64,000 nt of DNA from NCBI RefSeq assembly GCF_045223415.1, contig NZ_JBEQZJ010000012.1:22094-86093 (forward strand). The letters are read 5' to 3'. The notes beneath the pieces were generated by a model that was not told where the DNA came from, did not search any database, and saw only the letters and a program-made list of their open reading frames with translations. This document shows positions 51,453-59,307 of this stretch, one piece after another (the first letter of the stretch is position 1; each line of letters begins with the position of its first letter). Origin of the DNA: Hoskinsella mucinilytica. Lineage in GTDB: Bacteria; Bacillota_I; Bacilli_A; Erysipelotrichales; Erysipelotrichaceae. The translations under genes and the position numbers were made by a program.

Positions 51453-51467
51453 TACTCTAATTGAGTA
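51453..51467. promoter_or_regulatory. Palindrome upstream of the XRE gene
   Basis: TACTC-N5-GAGTA sits between a minus-strand TATAAT and the ribosome site of the XRE gene. It may be an autoregulatory operator. Confidence 0.4.
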
Positions 51468-51652
51468 AAATTATAACAAAGAATGTATAATTTTACATAG
51501 TATTTTTTTATGATTGTAAATTCGAATAATATACTATGTAAAAAAGACTATTTAAGATAAAGATTTCTGAACTTTATATAAAATATGACATATGACCATA
51601 CCGAATCCTTTCGTGAGATTATCCTATAATGAAAGATACAAGGAGGCAAAGG

Positions 51653-51757
51653 ATGAAGAAAAAGGGTGATCATGGTATTTATTTATTGATTTTTTTCATA
51701 TTGGTCATAGGCATTTTATTGATTTTTGTATTGGATGCAATCATCTCTTTATTTTGA
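51653..51757 (+). CDS. 34-residue single-span membrane peptide
   Basis: The short frame begins MKKKGDHG and continues as one hydrophobic helix of about 24 residues. It has a strong ribosome site (AAGGAGG, 51640-51646), a TATAAT at 51625-51630 and a terminator directly after the stop, so it is very likely a real gene. Similar small hydrophobic proteins modulate transporters or act as type I toxins, but I recognise no family. Confidence 0.65.
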   Translation: MKKKGDHGIYLLIFFILVIGILLIFVLDAIISLF

Positions 51758-51790
51758 AAAAAATCAGTTCTTTTAACGGAACTGATTTTT
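51758..51790. terminator. Bidirectional terminator between the small peptide and SDR genes
   Basis: A perfect 12-bp stem (51759-51770 with 51779-51790) has A/T tracts on both sides, so it can end transcripts from both directions. Confidence 0.82.
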
Positions 51791-52538
51791 ATATGGAATA
51801 ACCACCATCTATTGGAATACAAGCACCGGTAATATAATTGCTTTGTGCGCTTGCTAATAGGAGTAATAATCCATCAACATCTTTATAGCAACCCCATCGT
51901 TTCGCAGGGATGTCACGTAGAATACTATCATCATATTGATTGCCATCTCCACTCATCAAGGAGGTACCGGTTGTCATAAAACCAAAAGTGATGGCATTGA
52001 CTTGAATATCATCCTTACCAAACTCCATAGCAAGATATCTTGTCATGGCTTCAACAGCTCCTTTGCTTGCGGAATATGCACAATATTCACTGGTATGTAA
52101 AGGTAAGATGCCTGAGGCATTGATGATCTTTCCACCATGCCCTTGCATACGAAATTGTTGAATGACCTCTTTTGCTAATAGAAAGGCTGCTGATACATTG
52201 ATATCAAAGACTGCATTCCAATCCATTTTGGTCATATCAAGGGTATCCATTTTCTTAGTGATACCTGCAAAGTTCAATAGGATATCCACATGTCCATAGG
52301 CACCAAGTACTTCCTTCATAACCGTATGAATAGCTCCCGGTGTTGTTAAAGAAATTGTGATAGAGTGATATCTTCTACCCATTGCTTCTACTTCTTTTTT
52401 TAAATCACTGTCATCTCCGATGCTAACACCGAAAATATCTGCGCCATGTCTTGCCAATGTTAATGCCATTGCATAACCCATTCCTTGGCTAGCGCCACTG
52501 ATCAATGCTACTTTTTCATGTAAATCAAATTCTTCCAT
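51789..52538 (-). CDS. Short-chain dehydrogenase/reductase
   Basis: The 249-residue classical SDR has the cofactor-binding glycine motif GASQGMG, the NFAG motif and the catalytic YSASK (Tyr and Lys), and ends with the family-typical YITGACIPIDGGYS. It resembles gluconate/ketodeoxygluconate-type oxidoreductases of the KduD/Gno group, but substrate is not determined. I start at 52538 with GGAGGA upstream; the longer upstream frame has no site. It is divergent from a GntR gene. Confidence 0.92.
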   Translation of the reverse strand: MEEFDLHEKVALISGASQGMGYAMALTLARHGADIFGVSIGDDSDLKKEVEAMGRRYHSITISLTTPGAIHTVMKEVLGAYGHVDILLNFAGITKKMDTLDMTKMDWNAVFDINVSAAFLLAKEVIQQFRMQGHGGKIINASGILPLHTSEYCAYSASKGAVEAMTRYLAMEFGKDDIQVNAITFGFMTTGTSLMSGDGNQYDDSILRDIPAKRWGCYKDVDGLLLLLASAQSNYITGACIPIDGGYSI

Positions 52539-52594
52539 AAATGATTCCTCCATTCTTTTTATTAGTATGAACGGAAAATATCGTTCTAAACCTA

Positions 52595-52644
52595 TTGACA
52601 AGCGTGTATATACATTGTATATTGTATATGTTCAATATATACAA
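52595..52644 (+). promoter_or_regulatory. Promoter and operator of GntR-ABC module 1
   Basis: TTGACA (52595-52600) and TATATT (52618-52623) are 17 bp apart. TTGTATAT (52622-52629) and ATATACAA (52637-52644) form a perfect inverted repeat with a 7-nt spacer just downstream of the -10, a likely site for the encoded GntR protein. Confidence 0.7.
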
Positions 52645-52668
52645 TATGTTGGATGAAGGAGTGAAGTT

Positions 52669-53043
52669 ATGAATATCATCATTAGTAATGCTAGCGGAAA
52701 ACCAATCTATGAACAAATTGTGGCACAGATAAAACATTTGATCATGACAGATGTTTTAAAAGAAGGGGACGCTCTTCCATCTATGCGTGCACTTGCTAAA
52801 GATTTGCGTATCTCCGTCATTACAACAAAACGAGCTTATGAGGAATTAGAAAGTGAAGGTTTTATTGAAACCGTCACCGGTAAGGGAAGTTTTGTTGCAG
52901 GCAGAAATAAAGAACTGATCAAAGAGGAACGTTATCGTCAGGTAGAAGAATTATTGACCAAGGCCTGTGATATTTCCAGAATGAGTGGAATCAGTTTAGA
53001 AGAAATGGTGGATATCCTTTCACTCTTATATAAGGAGGAATGA
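52669..53043 (+). CDS. GntR-family regulator, YtrA subfamily (module 1)
   Basis: The 124-residue protein has an N-terminal GntR winged helix (GKPIYEQIVAQIKHLIMTDVLKEGDALPSMRALAKDL) and a short C-terminal dimerisation tail, the YtrA layout. Such regulators control ABC operons that respond to cell-wall antibiotics. It is first in an operon with an ATPase and a permease, and its probable operator overlaps the promoter, implying autorepression. Confidence 0.92.
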   Translation: MNIIISNASGKPIYEQIVAQIKHLIMTDVLKEGDALPSMRALAKDLRISVITTKRAYEELESEGFIETVTGKGSFVAGRNKELIKEERYRQVEELLTKACDISRMSGISLEEMVDILSLLYKEE

Positions 53044-53046
53044 TGT

Positions 53047-53910
53047 ATGGATAGCATACTGAATATCAGTCACTTGAAAAAAACCTATCCGGGTTTTCAA
53101 ATAAAAGATTTGTCATTGACGATTCCAAAGGGTGTGATCATGGGATTTATCGGAGAGAATGGTGCTGGAAAAACAACGACCATCAAAGCAATTCTCGATA
53201 TGATCCATTTAGATAAAGGAAGCATTCAAATTTTTGGTAAAGATAGCGTTGCTTGTGGTAAAGAAATTCGTCAACAACTAGGTGTTGTCATGTCAGAGAG
53301 TACATTTCCTGAATATATGACGCCGAAACAAATAGATCGTGTTTTATCATCTATTTACACCAATTGGGATAAGGAACGTTATCAAGAGTTATTAAAGCAA
53401 TTTCAATTACCTGAACAAAAGCGTATCAAAGAGTTTTCTCGTGGGATGCATATGAAACTGGGTATTGCTATGGCATTGTCACATCATCCTAAGCTGTTGA
53501 TTTTAGATGAAGCAACCAGTGGTTTAGATCCTATTGTAAGAGATGAAATTTTAGATGTCTTCTTAGACTTTATACAGGACGAAGAGCATAGCATCTTTTT
53601 ATCCTCACATATCACCAGTGATATAGAAAAGGTGGCTGACTATGTTACCTTTATTCACAATGGAAGTATCGTATTAAGTGAACAAAAGGATGAAATATTA
53701 GAAAGCTATGGTGTATTAAAAACCACACCTGAAAAATTCGCCCAATTATCAAAAGACGATTACATCAGTTATCGTAAGAGCAGTTATCGTTTAGAGGCGT
53801 TAATCAAAGATAAAGAAAAAATAAAACGGATCATTCCTGATGCAATGATCGATCCTGCATCTCTTGAGGATATCATGTTGTTTACGGTGAAAGGAGAGGG
53901 AATGAAATGA
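53047..53910 (+). CDS. ABC transporter ATP-binding protein (module 1)
   Basis: The 287-residue ATPase has Walker A GENGAGKTT, signature FSRGMHMKLGIAMAL and Walker B LLILDEATSGLDP. The class is that of YtrB/BcrA-like exporters and putative immunity transporters. The next gene encodes its permease with a 4-nt overlap. The ATG lies 7 nt after AAGGAGG. Confidence 0.93.
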   Translation: MDSILNISHLKKTYPGFQIKDLSLTIPKGVIMGFIGENGAGKTTTIKAILDMIHLDKGSIQIFGKDSVACGKEIRQQLGVVMSESTFPEYMTPKQIDRVLSSIYTNWDKERYQELLKQFQLPEQKRIKEFSRGMHMKLGIAMALSHHPKLLILDEATSGLDPIVRDEILDVFLDFIQDEEHSIFLSSHITSDIEKVADYVTFIHNGSIVLSEQKDEILESYGVLKTTPEKFAQLSKDDYISYRKSSYRLEALIKDKEKIKRIIPDAMIDPASLEDIMLFTVKGEGMK

Positions 53911-54554
53911 TCGGATTGATAAAAAAGGATTATTTTAACATAGCGAGTTCTTTGAAAGTTTATCTGTTGATACCGGCGATGTTTGCTTTTCTATCCTATA
54001 CGAATAAATCCATGGATATGTTGGCATTCGGAACTTGTTTCATTGCTATTTTTGTGATTATCAGTTGTTTTGCATATGATGATATGGCACATTTCAATGA
54101 TTATGCATTGACCCTTCCGATCAATCGAAAGGATTTGGTATTATCAAAGTATATGCTTGCTAATATCTTTATGATCGTGATCTTTCTTTTGGCAAATCTT
54201 GTAGCATTCGGTTTGAATCTTATGTTTCCGGGGCGTTTTCAAGATTATCAATTTATGGATTTTATGGAATATACGTTTTTAGCAACGATGATCGTTAATC
54301 TATTGACTTCTATTATATTGATCATCATGTTTAAATTTGGCTCAGAAAAAGGAAGAATCGTTTTTATTGTTTGCTTTTTGGTCATTGGTCTTCTAGGTGG
54401 TTTGTTAGGTAATGTCGTAACAGGGATACCAGTGGAAAAAATGATAGCGTTTTTAGATGAATACTTGACGATCCTTGCTTTTCCACTCAGCGTGTTAGCG
54501 GAAATTATCTGTATTCCCATTGCAATTAAAATCGTAGAACATAAAGAAATGTAA
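53907..54554 (+). CDS. ABC-2 type membrane protein (module 1)
   Basis: The 215-residue protein has about six hydrophobic helices and no enzymatic motif. It begins MIGLIKKDYFNIAS, as many ABC-2 permeases do. It overlaps the ATPase gene by 4 nt and is followed by a terminator. The module probably exports or excludes a membrane-active compound. Confidence 0.85.
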   Translation: MIGLIKKDYFNIASSLKVYLLIPAMFAFLSYTNKSMDMLAFGTCFIAIFVIISCFAYDDMAHFNDYALTLPINRKDLVLSKYMLANIFMIVIFLLANLVAFGLNLMFPGRFQDYQFMDFMEYTFLATMIVNLLTSIILIIMFKFGSEKGRIVFIVCFLVIGLLGGLLGNVVTGIPVEKMIAFLDEYLTILAFPLSVLAEIICIPIAIKIVEHKEM

Positions 54555-54586
54555 GAGATATTTGAAAAAAGATATCTCTTTTTTTT
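54553..54586 (+). terminator. Terminator of ABC module 1
   Basis: AAGAGATAT and ATATCTCTT form a 9-bp stem with a 10-nt loop, followed by eight T. Confidence 0.85.
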
Positions 54587-54596
54587 ACATTTCTTA

Positions 54597-54654
54597 TTGA
54601 CAAACATACGAATGATAGATATACTAAGTTTGTAAGTTAGTTACTCAACTAACT
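54597..54654 (+). promoter_or_regulatory. Promoter and operator of GntR-ABC module 2
   Basis: TTGACA (54597-54602) and TATACT (54620-54625) are 17 bp apart. AGTTAGTT (54635-54642) and AACTAACT (54647-54654) form an inverted repeat with a 4-nt spacer around the start site, distinct in sequence from the module 1 operator. Confidence 0.72.
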
Positions 54655-54682
54655 AACTAGATAACAACCAAGGAGGTAGAGG

Positions 54683-55066
54683 ATGAAAATTGATCCGACA
54701 AGTGAAAAGCCAATCTTCCTTCAAATAGCAGATGAGTTAGAGGATGCAATTTTTACTGGTGTTTTTGAAGAAGAAACGCAAATACCAAGTACCAATGAAA
54801 TAGCGACCTTGTGGAAAATCAATCCGCACACCGTTTTGAAGGGTATGAACATATTGGTAGATGAAGATATGATTTATAAAAAGAGAGGATTGGGGATGTT
54901 TGTGAAGCAAGGTGCTGTTCAAAAAATTACCGAAAAAAGACAGAATAATTTCTATGATATGTATATCGAAAGCTTAGTTTTAGAAGCAAAGAAGTTAGAT
55001 ATCACATTTGAAGAGGTCATGAAATTGATAGAAAGAGGGTATGGAAATGCAAATGATCAAAGTTGA
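54683..55066 (+). CDS. GntR-family regulator, YtrA subfamily (module 2)
   Basis: The 127-residue GntR winged-helix protein (EKPIFLQIADELEDAIFTGVFEEETQIPSTNEIATLW, then INPHTVLKGMNILVDEDMIYKKRGLGMFV) has a short YtrA-type tail. It overlaps the following ATPase gene. It should autoregulate through the AGTTAGTT/AACTAACT repeat. Its sequence differs enough from the first GntR to suggest independent ligands. Confidence 0.92.
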   Translation: MKIDPTSEKPIFLQIADELEDAIFTGVFEEETQIPSTNEIATLWKINPHTVLKGMNILVDEDMIYKKRGLGMFVKQGAVQKITEKRQNNFYDMYIESLVLEAKKLDITFEEVMKLIERGYGNANDQS

Positions 55067-55910
55067 GAATATTTCAAAACAGTTTAAGGATACCAAGGCA
55101 TTAGATCAAGTGTCTTTACAATTTGAATATGGTAAGATTTATGGATTATTAGGACGTAATGGTGCTGGGAAATCAACCCTGTTGAAAATCATCAGCAATC
55201 GCATCTTCGCAAGTGATGGTGTGGTTTACCTAAATGATCTTCCTACCATGGAAAATGATGTCGCATTACGTCAAATGTATATGATGAGTGAAGAGGATTT
55301 GTATCCAAAATCAATGAAGATCAAAGAAGTCTTTCATTGGACGAAAGAGTTTTATGGTTGCTTTGATGAAGAAAAAGCATATCGACTTGCGGATATGTTT
55401 GAATTGAATCCTAAAAAACGAGTAAAAGAATTGTCTACTGGTTATCAATCCATCTATAAACTGATCATTGCTTTATGTTTGGATGTTCCATACGTTTTTC
55501 TAGATGAACCTGTATTAGGCTTGGACGCCAATCATAGAGAGTTGTTTTATAAGATCTTATTAGAATCGTATATGGAACAGCAAAAAACGTATGTGATTGC
55601 AACTCACTTGATTGAAGAGGTGGCAAATTTAATCGAAGACATTATCATTATCGATGATGGAAAGGTTCTGATCAATCAAAGTGTTGAGGATATTCTTTCT
55701 TCTGGTTATAGTATTTCCGGAACAAGTGATGCTGTAAATGCGTATTGTGAAGGTAAGAAAGTCATCGGAAGTGATCAACTAGGTGGATTAAAAAGTGCAT
55801 ACATTATGGGGGATGTGGATACTGAGAAGTTGCATGATGGCTTAGAGGTAACGATGTTAAATCTACAGAAGTTGTTTGTGGAATTAACCAGAAAGGAGAA
55901 AGAAAGATGA
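55047..55910 (+). CDS. ABC transporter ATP-binding protein (module 2)
   Basis: The 287-residue ATPase has Walker A GRNGAGKST, signature LSTGYQSIYKLIIALCL (a degenerate LSGGQ) and Walker B YVFLDEPVLGLD. The altered signature is common in YtrB-like proteins. Three ATGs are in frame; I choose 55047, 8 nt after AGAGGG. It overlaps the regulator by 20 nt and the permease by 4 nt. Confidence 0.9.
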   Translation: MQMIKVENISKQFKDTKALDQVSLQFEYGKIYGLLGRNGAGKSTLLKIISNRIFASDGVVYLNDLPTMENDVALRQMYMMSEEDLYPKSMKIKEVFHWTKEFYGCFDEEKAYRLADMFELNPKKRVKELSTGYQSIYKLIIALCLDVPYVFLDEPVLGLDANHRELFYKILLESYMEQQKTYVIATHLIEEVANLIEDIIIIDDGKVLINQSVEDILSSGYSISGTSDAVNAYCEGKKVIGSDQLGGLKSAYIMGDVDTEKLHDGLEVTMLNLQKLFVELTRKEKER

Positions 55911-56626
55911 GATTAAAAAATGCATTTAAATATCAAATGGCCTCTATGTTGAAGGCGATTGGTATTTACTATGGTGCAATATTAGCAATTCGAATTGGAT
56001 TGTCATTGATATCGATATTCATCATCGGTGATGAGAAGATTCATATGTCAGCTTTTGAAAGCAACACATTGGTATTTATGTTGTTTCTTGGTATCTTTTC
56101 CATCGTTGAGGATTTTAAGTTTTTTGTACAAAATGGATATTCTAGAAAGTCTTTGATGAAATTATATCTGCTTCAATTCCTTGCATGTTCAGCAATTCTT
56201 GCCGGTTTGGATATGATCAGTGCCATTGTATTTGCTTCCTTTGACGTATATGAAAGCTTATGTTTCCAGATTTATGGTACCCAAAATATCTTGATGCAGT
56301 TTCTGTGGTTAGTTGTTGTATATACATGTGTTGGAATGGTTTCCTTCTTTATGACGATCCTTGTGCAAAGGATGAATAAGGTACAACGTATCGTTTATCT
56401 ATTATTGTTGCCATTGGCATTGATCATGTTTCTTCCATTATTAGATGTTTATGTATGGAATCATGCATTATCTAGTTTCGCTTGGGATGTTTTATTAAGA
56501 ATTATGGGATTCTATGATGGTGTTTCCATGATGGTCTCTACCTTCAGTTTCACGATCATAACGATCATCTTCTGTCTTCTATCTTATCTTACCATTAGAA
56601 GAGCATCCGTCTTTATGCAATCTTAA
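55907..56626 (+). CDS. Membrane protein, ABC permease subunit (module 2)
   Basis: The 239-residue protein has about six hydrophobic helices and starts MRLKNAFKYQMASMLKAIG. No named domain is evident, but position after the ATPase with 4-nt overlap marks it as its permease. Confidence 0.82.
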   Translation: MRLKNAFKYQMASMLKAIGIYYGAILAIRIGLSLISIFIIGDEKIHMSAFESNTLVFMLFLGIFSIVEDFKFFVQNGYSRKSLMKLYLLQFLACSAILAGLDMISAIVFASFDVYESLCFQIYGTQNILMQFLWLVVVYTCVGMVSFFMTILVQRMNKVQRIVYLLLLPLALIMFLPLLDVYVWNHALSSFAWDVLLRIMGFYDGVSMMVSTFSFTIITIIFCLLSYLTIRRASVFMQS

Positions 56627-56656
56627 AATCAACCGAATGGTTGATTTCTTTTTTTA
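56626..56656 (+). terminator. Terminator of ABC module 2
   Basis: AAATCAACC and GGTTGATTT form a perfect 9-bp stem with a 4-nt loop, followed by a T tract. Confidence 0.88.
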
Positions 56657-56690
56657 TGTAGAATCCTTATACTTGAGATGAGGTGAAACT

Positions 56691-57620
56691 ATGGAAACGA
56701 TATTAGAAATGAAACATATGGAAAAGGCGTATCATGAACATAAAGCAGTGAATGATATATCTTTCAAGATGCATAAAGGGGAGATCCTTTGTTTGCTTGG
56801 TCCCAATGGGGCAGGAAAGACAACAAGTATTCATATGATTGCGGGTATTTTAAAACAAGATGGTGGAGAAGTGTTATATAAAGGAGAGAAACGAACAAAA
56901 GAGTTTCAAAGAAGAATCGGATTTGTACCTCAGGATATTGCTTTGTATGAGCATTTAAGTGCTTATGAAAATATTCGCTTTTTTGCAAGTTTATATGGCT
57001 TAAAAAAAGACCTGTTAAAGGAAAGAATCGAAGAGGCATTAGATCTAGCAGGATTAAGTAATCGTCGTAATGATGCTGTGAAAACGTTTTCCGGTGGAAT
57101 GAAGCGTCGATTGAATATTGCGTGCTCTTTGGCACATCATCCTGAAATCGTTATTATGGATGAACCAACTGTAGGAATCGATCCGCAATCAAGAAATTAT
57201 ATTCTGGAAACGATTCGTAAATTGAAACAACAAGGTACAAGCATTTTATATACGACACACTATATGGAAGAAGTGGAGGCGATTGCGGATGAAATTGTGA
57301 TCATGGATCATGGCGAAATCATTGCAAAAGGTACGTTGGATGAGATCAAGGCAAGCAATCAACAGCTACAAAACATCACCATTCAAGTAGAAGATGTCAC
57401 AGGATATCATGAAGATGATTTTTATCAGATCCCGGGTATCAAAGAAGTAAGCTTGCGAGGAGATACCCTTTGGATCACCTCTTTACAAAGTGTGGAAAAC
57501 TTAGATCACATCATATCGATGGTATTAAAGCACCATATGAAAATCAAACATCTTTTATGTAGACAAATGGATCTGGAAACAGTGTTTCTACAATTGACCG
57601 GTAGAAGCTTAAGGGATTAG
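56691..57620 (+). CDS. ABC exporter ATP-binding protein (DrrA/CcmA type)
   Basis: The 309-residue ATPase has Walker A GPNGAGKTT, Q-loop GFVPQDIALYEHLSAYENIRFFASLYGL, signature FSGGMKRRLNIACSL and Walker B IVIMDEPTVGIDP, as in drug-export ATPases. A C-terminal domain of about 80 residues follows, as in DrrA. GAGGTGA lies upstream of the ATG. It heads a three-gene exporter with two ABC-2 permeases. Confidence 0.94.
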   Translation: METILEMKHMEKAYHEHKAVNDISFKMHKGEILCLLGPNGAGKTTSIHMIAGILKQDGGEVLYKGEKRTKEFQRRIGFVPQDIALYEHLSAYENIRFFASLYGLKKDLLKERIEEALDLAGLSNRRNDAVKTFSGGMKRRLNIACSLAHHPEIVIMDEPTVGIDPQSRNYILETIRKLKQQGTSILYTTHYMEEVEAIADEIVIMDHGEIIAKGTLDEIKASNQQLQNITIQVEDVTGYHEDDFYQIPGIKEVSLRGDTLWITSLQSVENLDHIISMVLKHHMKIKHLLCRQMDLETVFLQLTGRSLRD

Positions 57621-57623
57621 GTG

Positions 57624-58370
57624 ATGAAGATGTATGAAAAGACACAGATGGTATGGATGGATACCAGAAATTTATTTACCAATAAAATGTGGTTGTTTTA
57701 TTCGACGCTGTTTCCTATCGCATTGGTATTGATCATGGGATATCTAAGTGAAGAAAGCTTTGGAAAGGTGATGACTTCTTATGATTATTATGCAATATCT
57801 ATGATGATCTACACAGTGTTTTCCACAGCAACGTTATCCGCAAATAGTTTTATGGAAGAAAAGATCAAGGCCGGTAATATGCGAATTATTTATTGTCCCA
57901 TACCTTCCAGCTTTCTTTATCAATCTAAAATTATTTCTACGTGGATCTTTGGATATGTTACCCATATGGTAAGCTTTTTATTGATATTGGTCATGGTTGA
58001 GCATCATTTACATGATGCATTATGGATGATCATGCTGTTATTTCTTGTCGCAGAATTGTTTGCGAGTACGATTGGTGTGATGATGTGTTGTATATTGAAA
58101 AGTGAAAGCAGTGCAAATCAAATCATATCTTCGCTTTTGGCGTTGGTTGCGTTATTGGGTGGTTGCTTCTTTTCCATGGAACGATTGGGTGGTTTATTTG
58201 CGATGGCATCAAAGGTTTCTCCTTTTTACTGGATCATGAATGCTATTTTCTTAAATATTTATGATGGTACCATGGTGCCATCCTTCCTAGTGCTTATGGC
58301 CTTTGGTATATTGAGCATACTTTGCTTTATGGTTTGTAGAAAGACATTTCATGTGGAGGATTGTTTATGA
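57624..58370 (+). CDS. ABC-2 type permease 1
   Basis: The 248-residue membrane protein has six predicted helices, the LFYSTLFPIALVLIMGYL start and the late LVALLGGCFFSMERL segment typical of ABC-2 transporters. I use the ATG at 57624 with AAGGGA upstream; a later in-frame ATG at 57630 is possible. Its end overlaps the next permease by 4 nt. Confidence 0.88.
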   Translation: MKMYEKTQMVWMDTRNLFTNKMWLFYSTLFPIALVLIMGYLSEESFGKVMTSYDYYAISMMIYTVFSTATLSANSFMEEKIKAGNMRIIYCPIPSSFLYQSKIISTWIFGYVTHMVSFLLILVMVEHHLHDALWMIMLLFLVAELFASTIGVMMCCILKSESSANQIISSLLALVALLGGCFFSMERLGGLFAMASKVSPFYWIMNAIFLNIYDGTMVPSFLVLMAFGILSILCFMVCRKTFHVEDCL

Positions 58371-59263
58371 AAACGATGATGATTCATTTATGGAAACGGA
58401 TGAAAGCAACCAAAGGACGCTTTTTATTCAGTATGGCATTGTGTGTATTCTCTGTTTTGTTTGGTACCTATATTGCCAATCAAGACATTCAAAGTTTCCG
58501 TTTAGAAGTGATGAAAGATAGCAATGTTTTGAATCAAGAAGGAATTGAACTGGTTGAAGTAAATAAGATAACACAAAGTGATCTTATTATGCAAAAGGTG
58601 GATGGACTTTTGTTGGAGGATGGAAAGATCCAAACAAGAAAAGGTGTGATAGATTTAGCGGTATTAACACAACAACAAGGAAATCAAACACAAGATGTCG
58701 GAACAAAGATTCTTGGTTTTATGGTTATGTTTTTGATGATGCAATCAGTAGTTTACATGATGTTGTTTGGAGAAGATAAAGAAACACATATGACAACGAG
58801 GATCTTTTTATGCGGGATAAGGAAAAGAAACTATTTCGCTTCCCATGTTTTGTTTTCTTGGTTGTTTATCTATATCCCATGTATGCTATGTCTTGGTATC
58901 TTACAACTTTTCTCGATACCTATTGGATATTCACTAGAAAAATACGCAGTTCTTTTGGCAATCTATACTTTGTTTTCTAATGTGCTCATATTCTTTATGT
59001 ATACCATCATCAAACGAGAAGATGATGCGAATATGATTTGCAGTGCTTTGATCGTGTTAACTAGCTTGTTATCGGGAAGTTTTCTGGGAATCCAAAAGAC
59101 GAGTGGGATACTGGCTGATTTGATTGAACTATTGCCACAGAAAATGTTTATGAAATGGGGAATGGGTTCTATATGGAATGTGGAATTCATTGCTTGTTTT
59201 GCGATCTTGATACTATTATTTACTACACTATCTCTTTTCCGTATGAGAAAACAAGTATACTAG
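58367..59263 (+). CDS. ABC-2 type permease 2
   Basis: The 298-residue membrane protein has one N-terminal helix, an extracytoplasmic domain of about 100 residues, and about five C-terminal helices, the common NatB/YhgE-like ABC-2 shape. The ATG at 58367 overlaps the stop of permease 1 (ATGA) and follows GGAGGA. It pairs with permease 1 to form the export channel. Confidence 0.87.
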   Translation: MKTMMIHLWKRMKATKGRFLFSMALCVFSVLFGTYIANQDIQSFRLEVMKDSNVLNQEGIELVEVNKITQSDLIMQKVDGLLLEDGKIQTRKGVIDLAVLTQQQGNQTQDVGTKILGFMVMFLMMQSVVYMMLFGEDKETHMTTRIFLCGIRKRNYFASHVLFSWLFIYIPCMLCLGILQLFSIPIGYSLEKYAVLLAIYTLFSNVLIFFMYTIIKREDDANMICSALIVLTSLLSGSFLGIQKTSGILADLIELLPQKMFMKWGMGSIWNVEFIACFAILILLFTTLSLFRMRKQVY

Positions 59264-59307
59264 TGAAATAAAACATGCTAAAATGATAAAAAAGAGGTGA
59301 GCGAACT

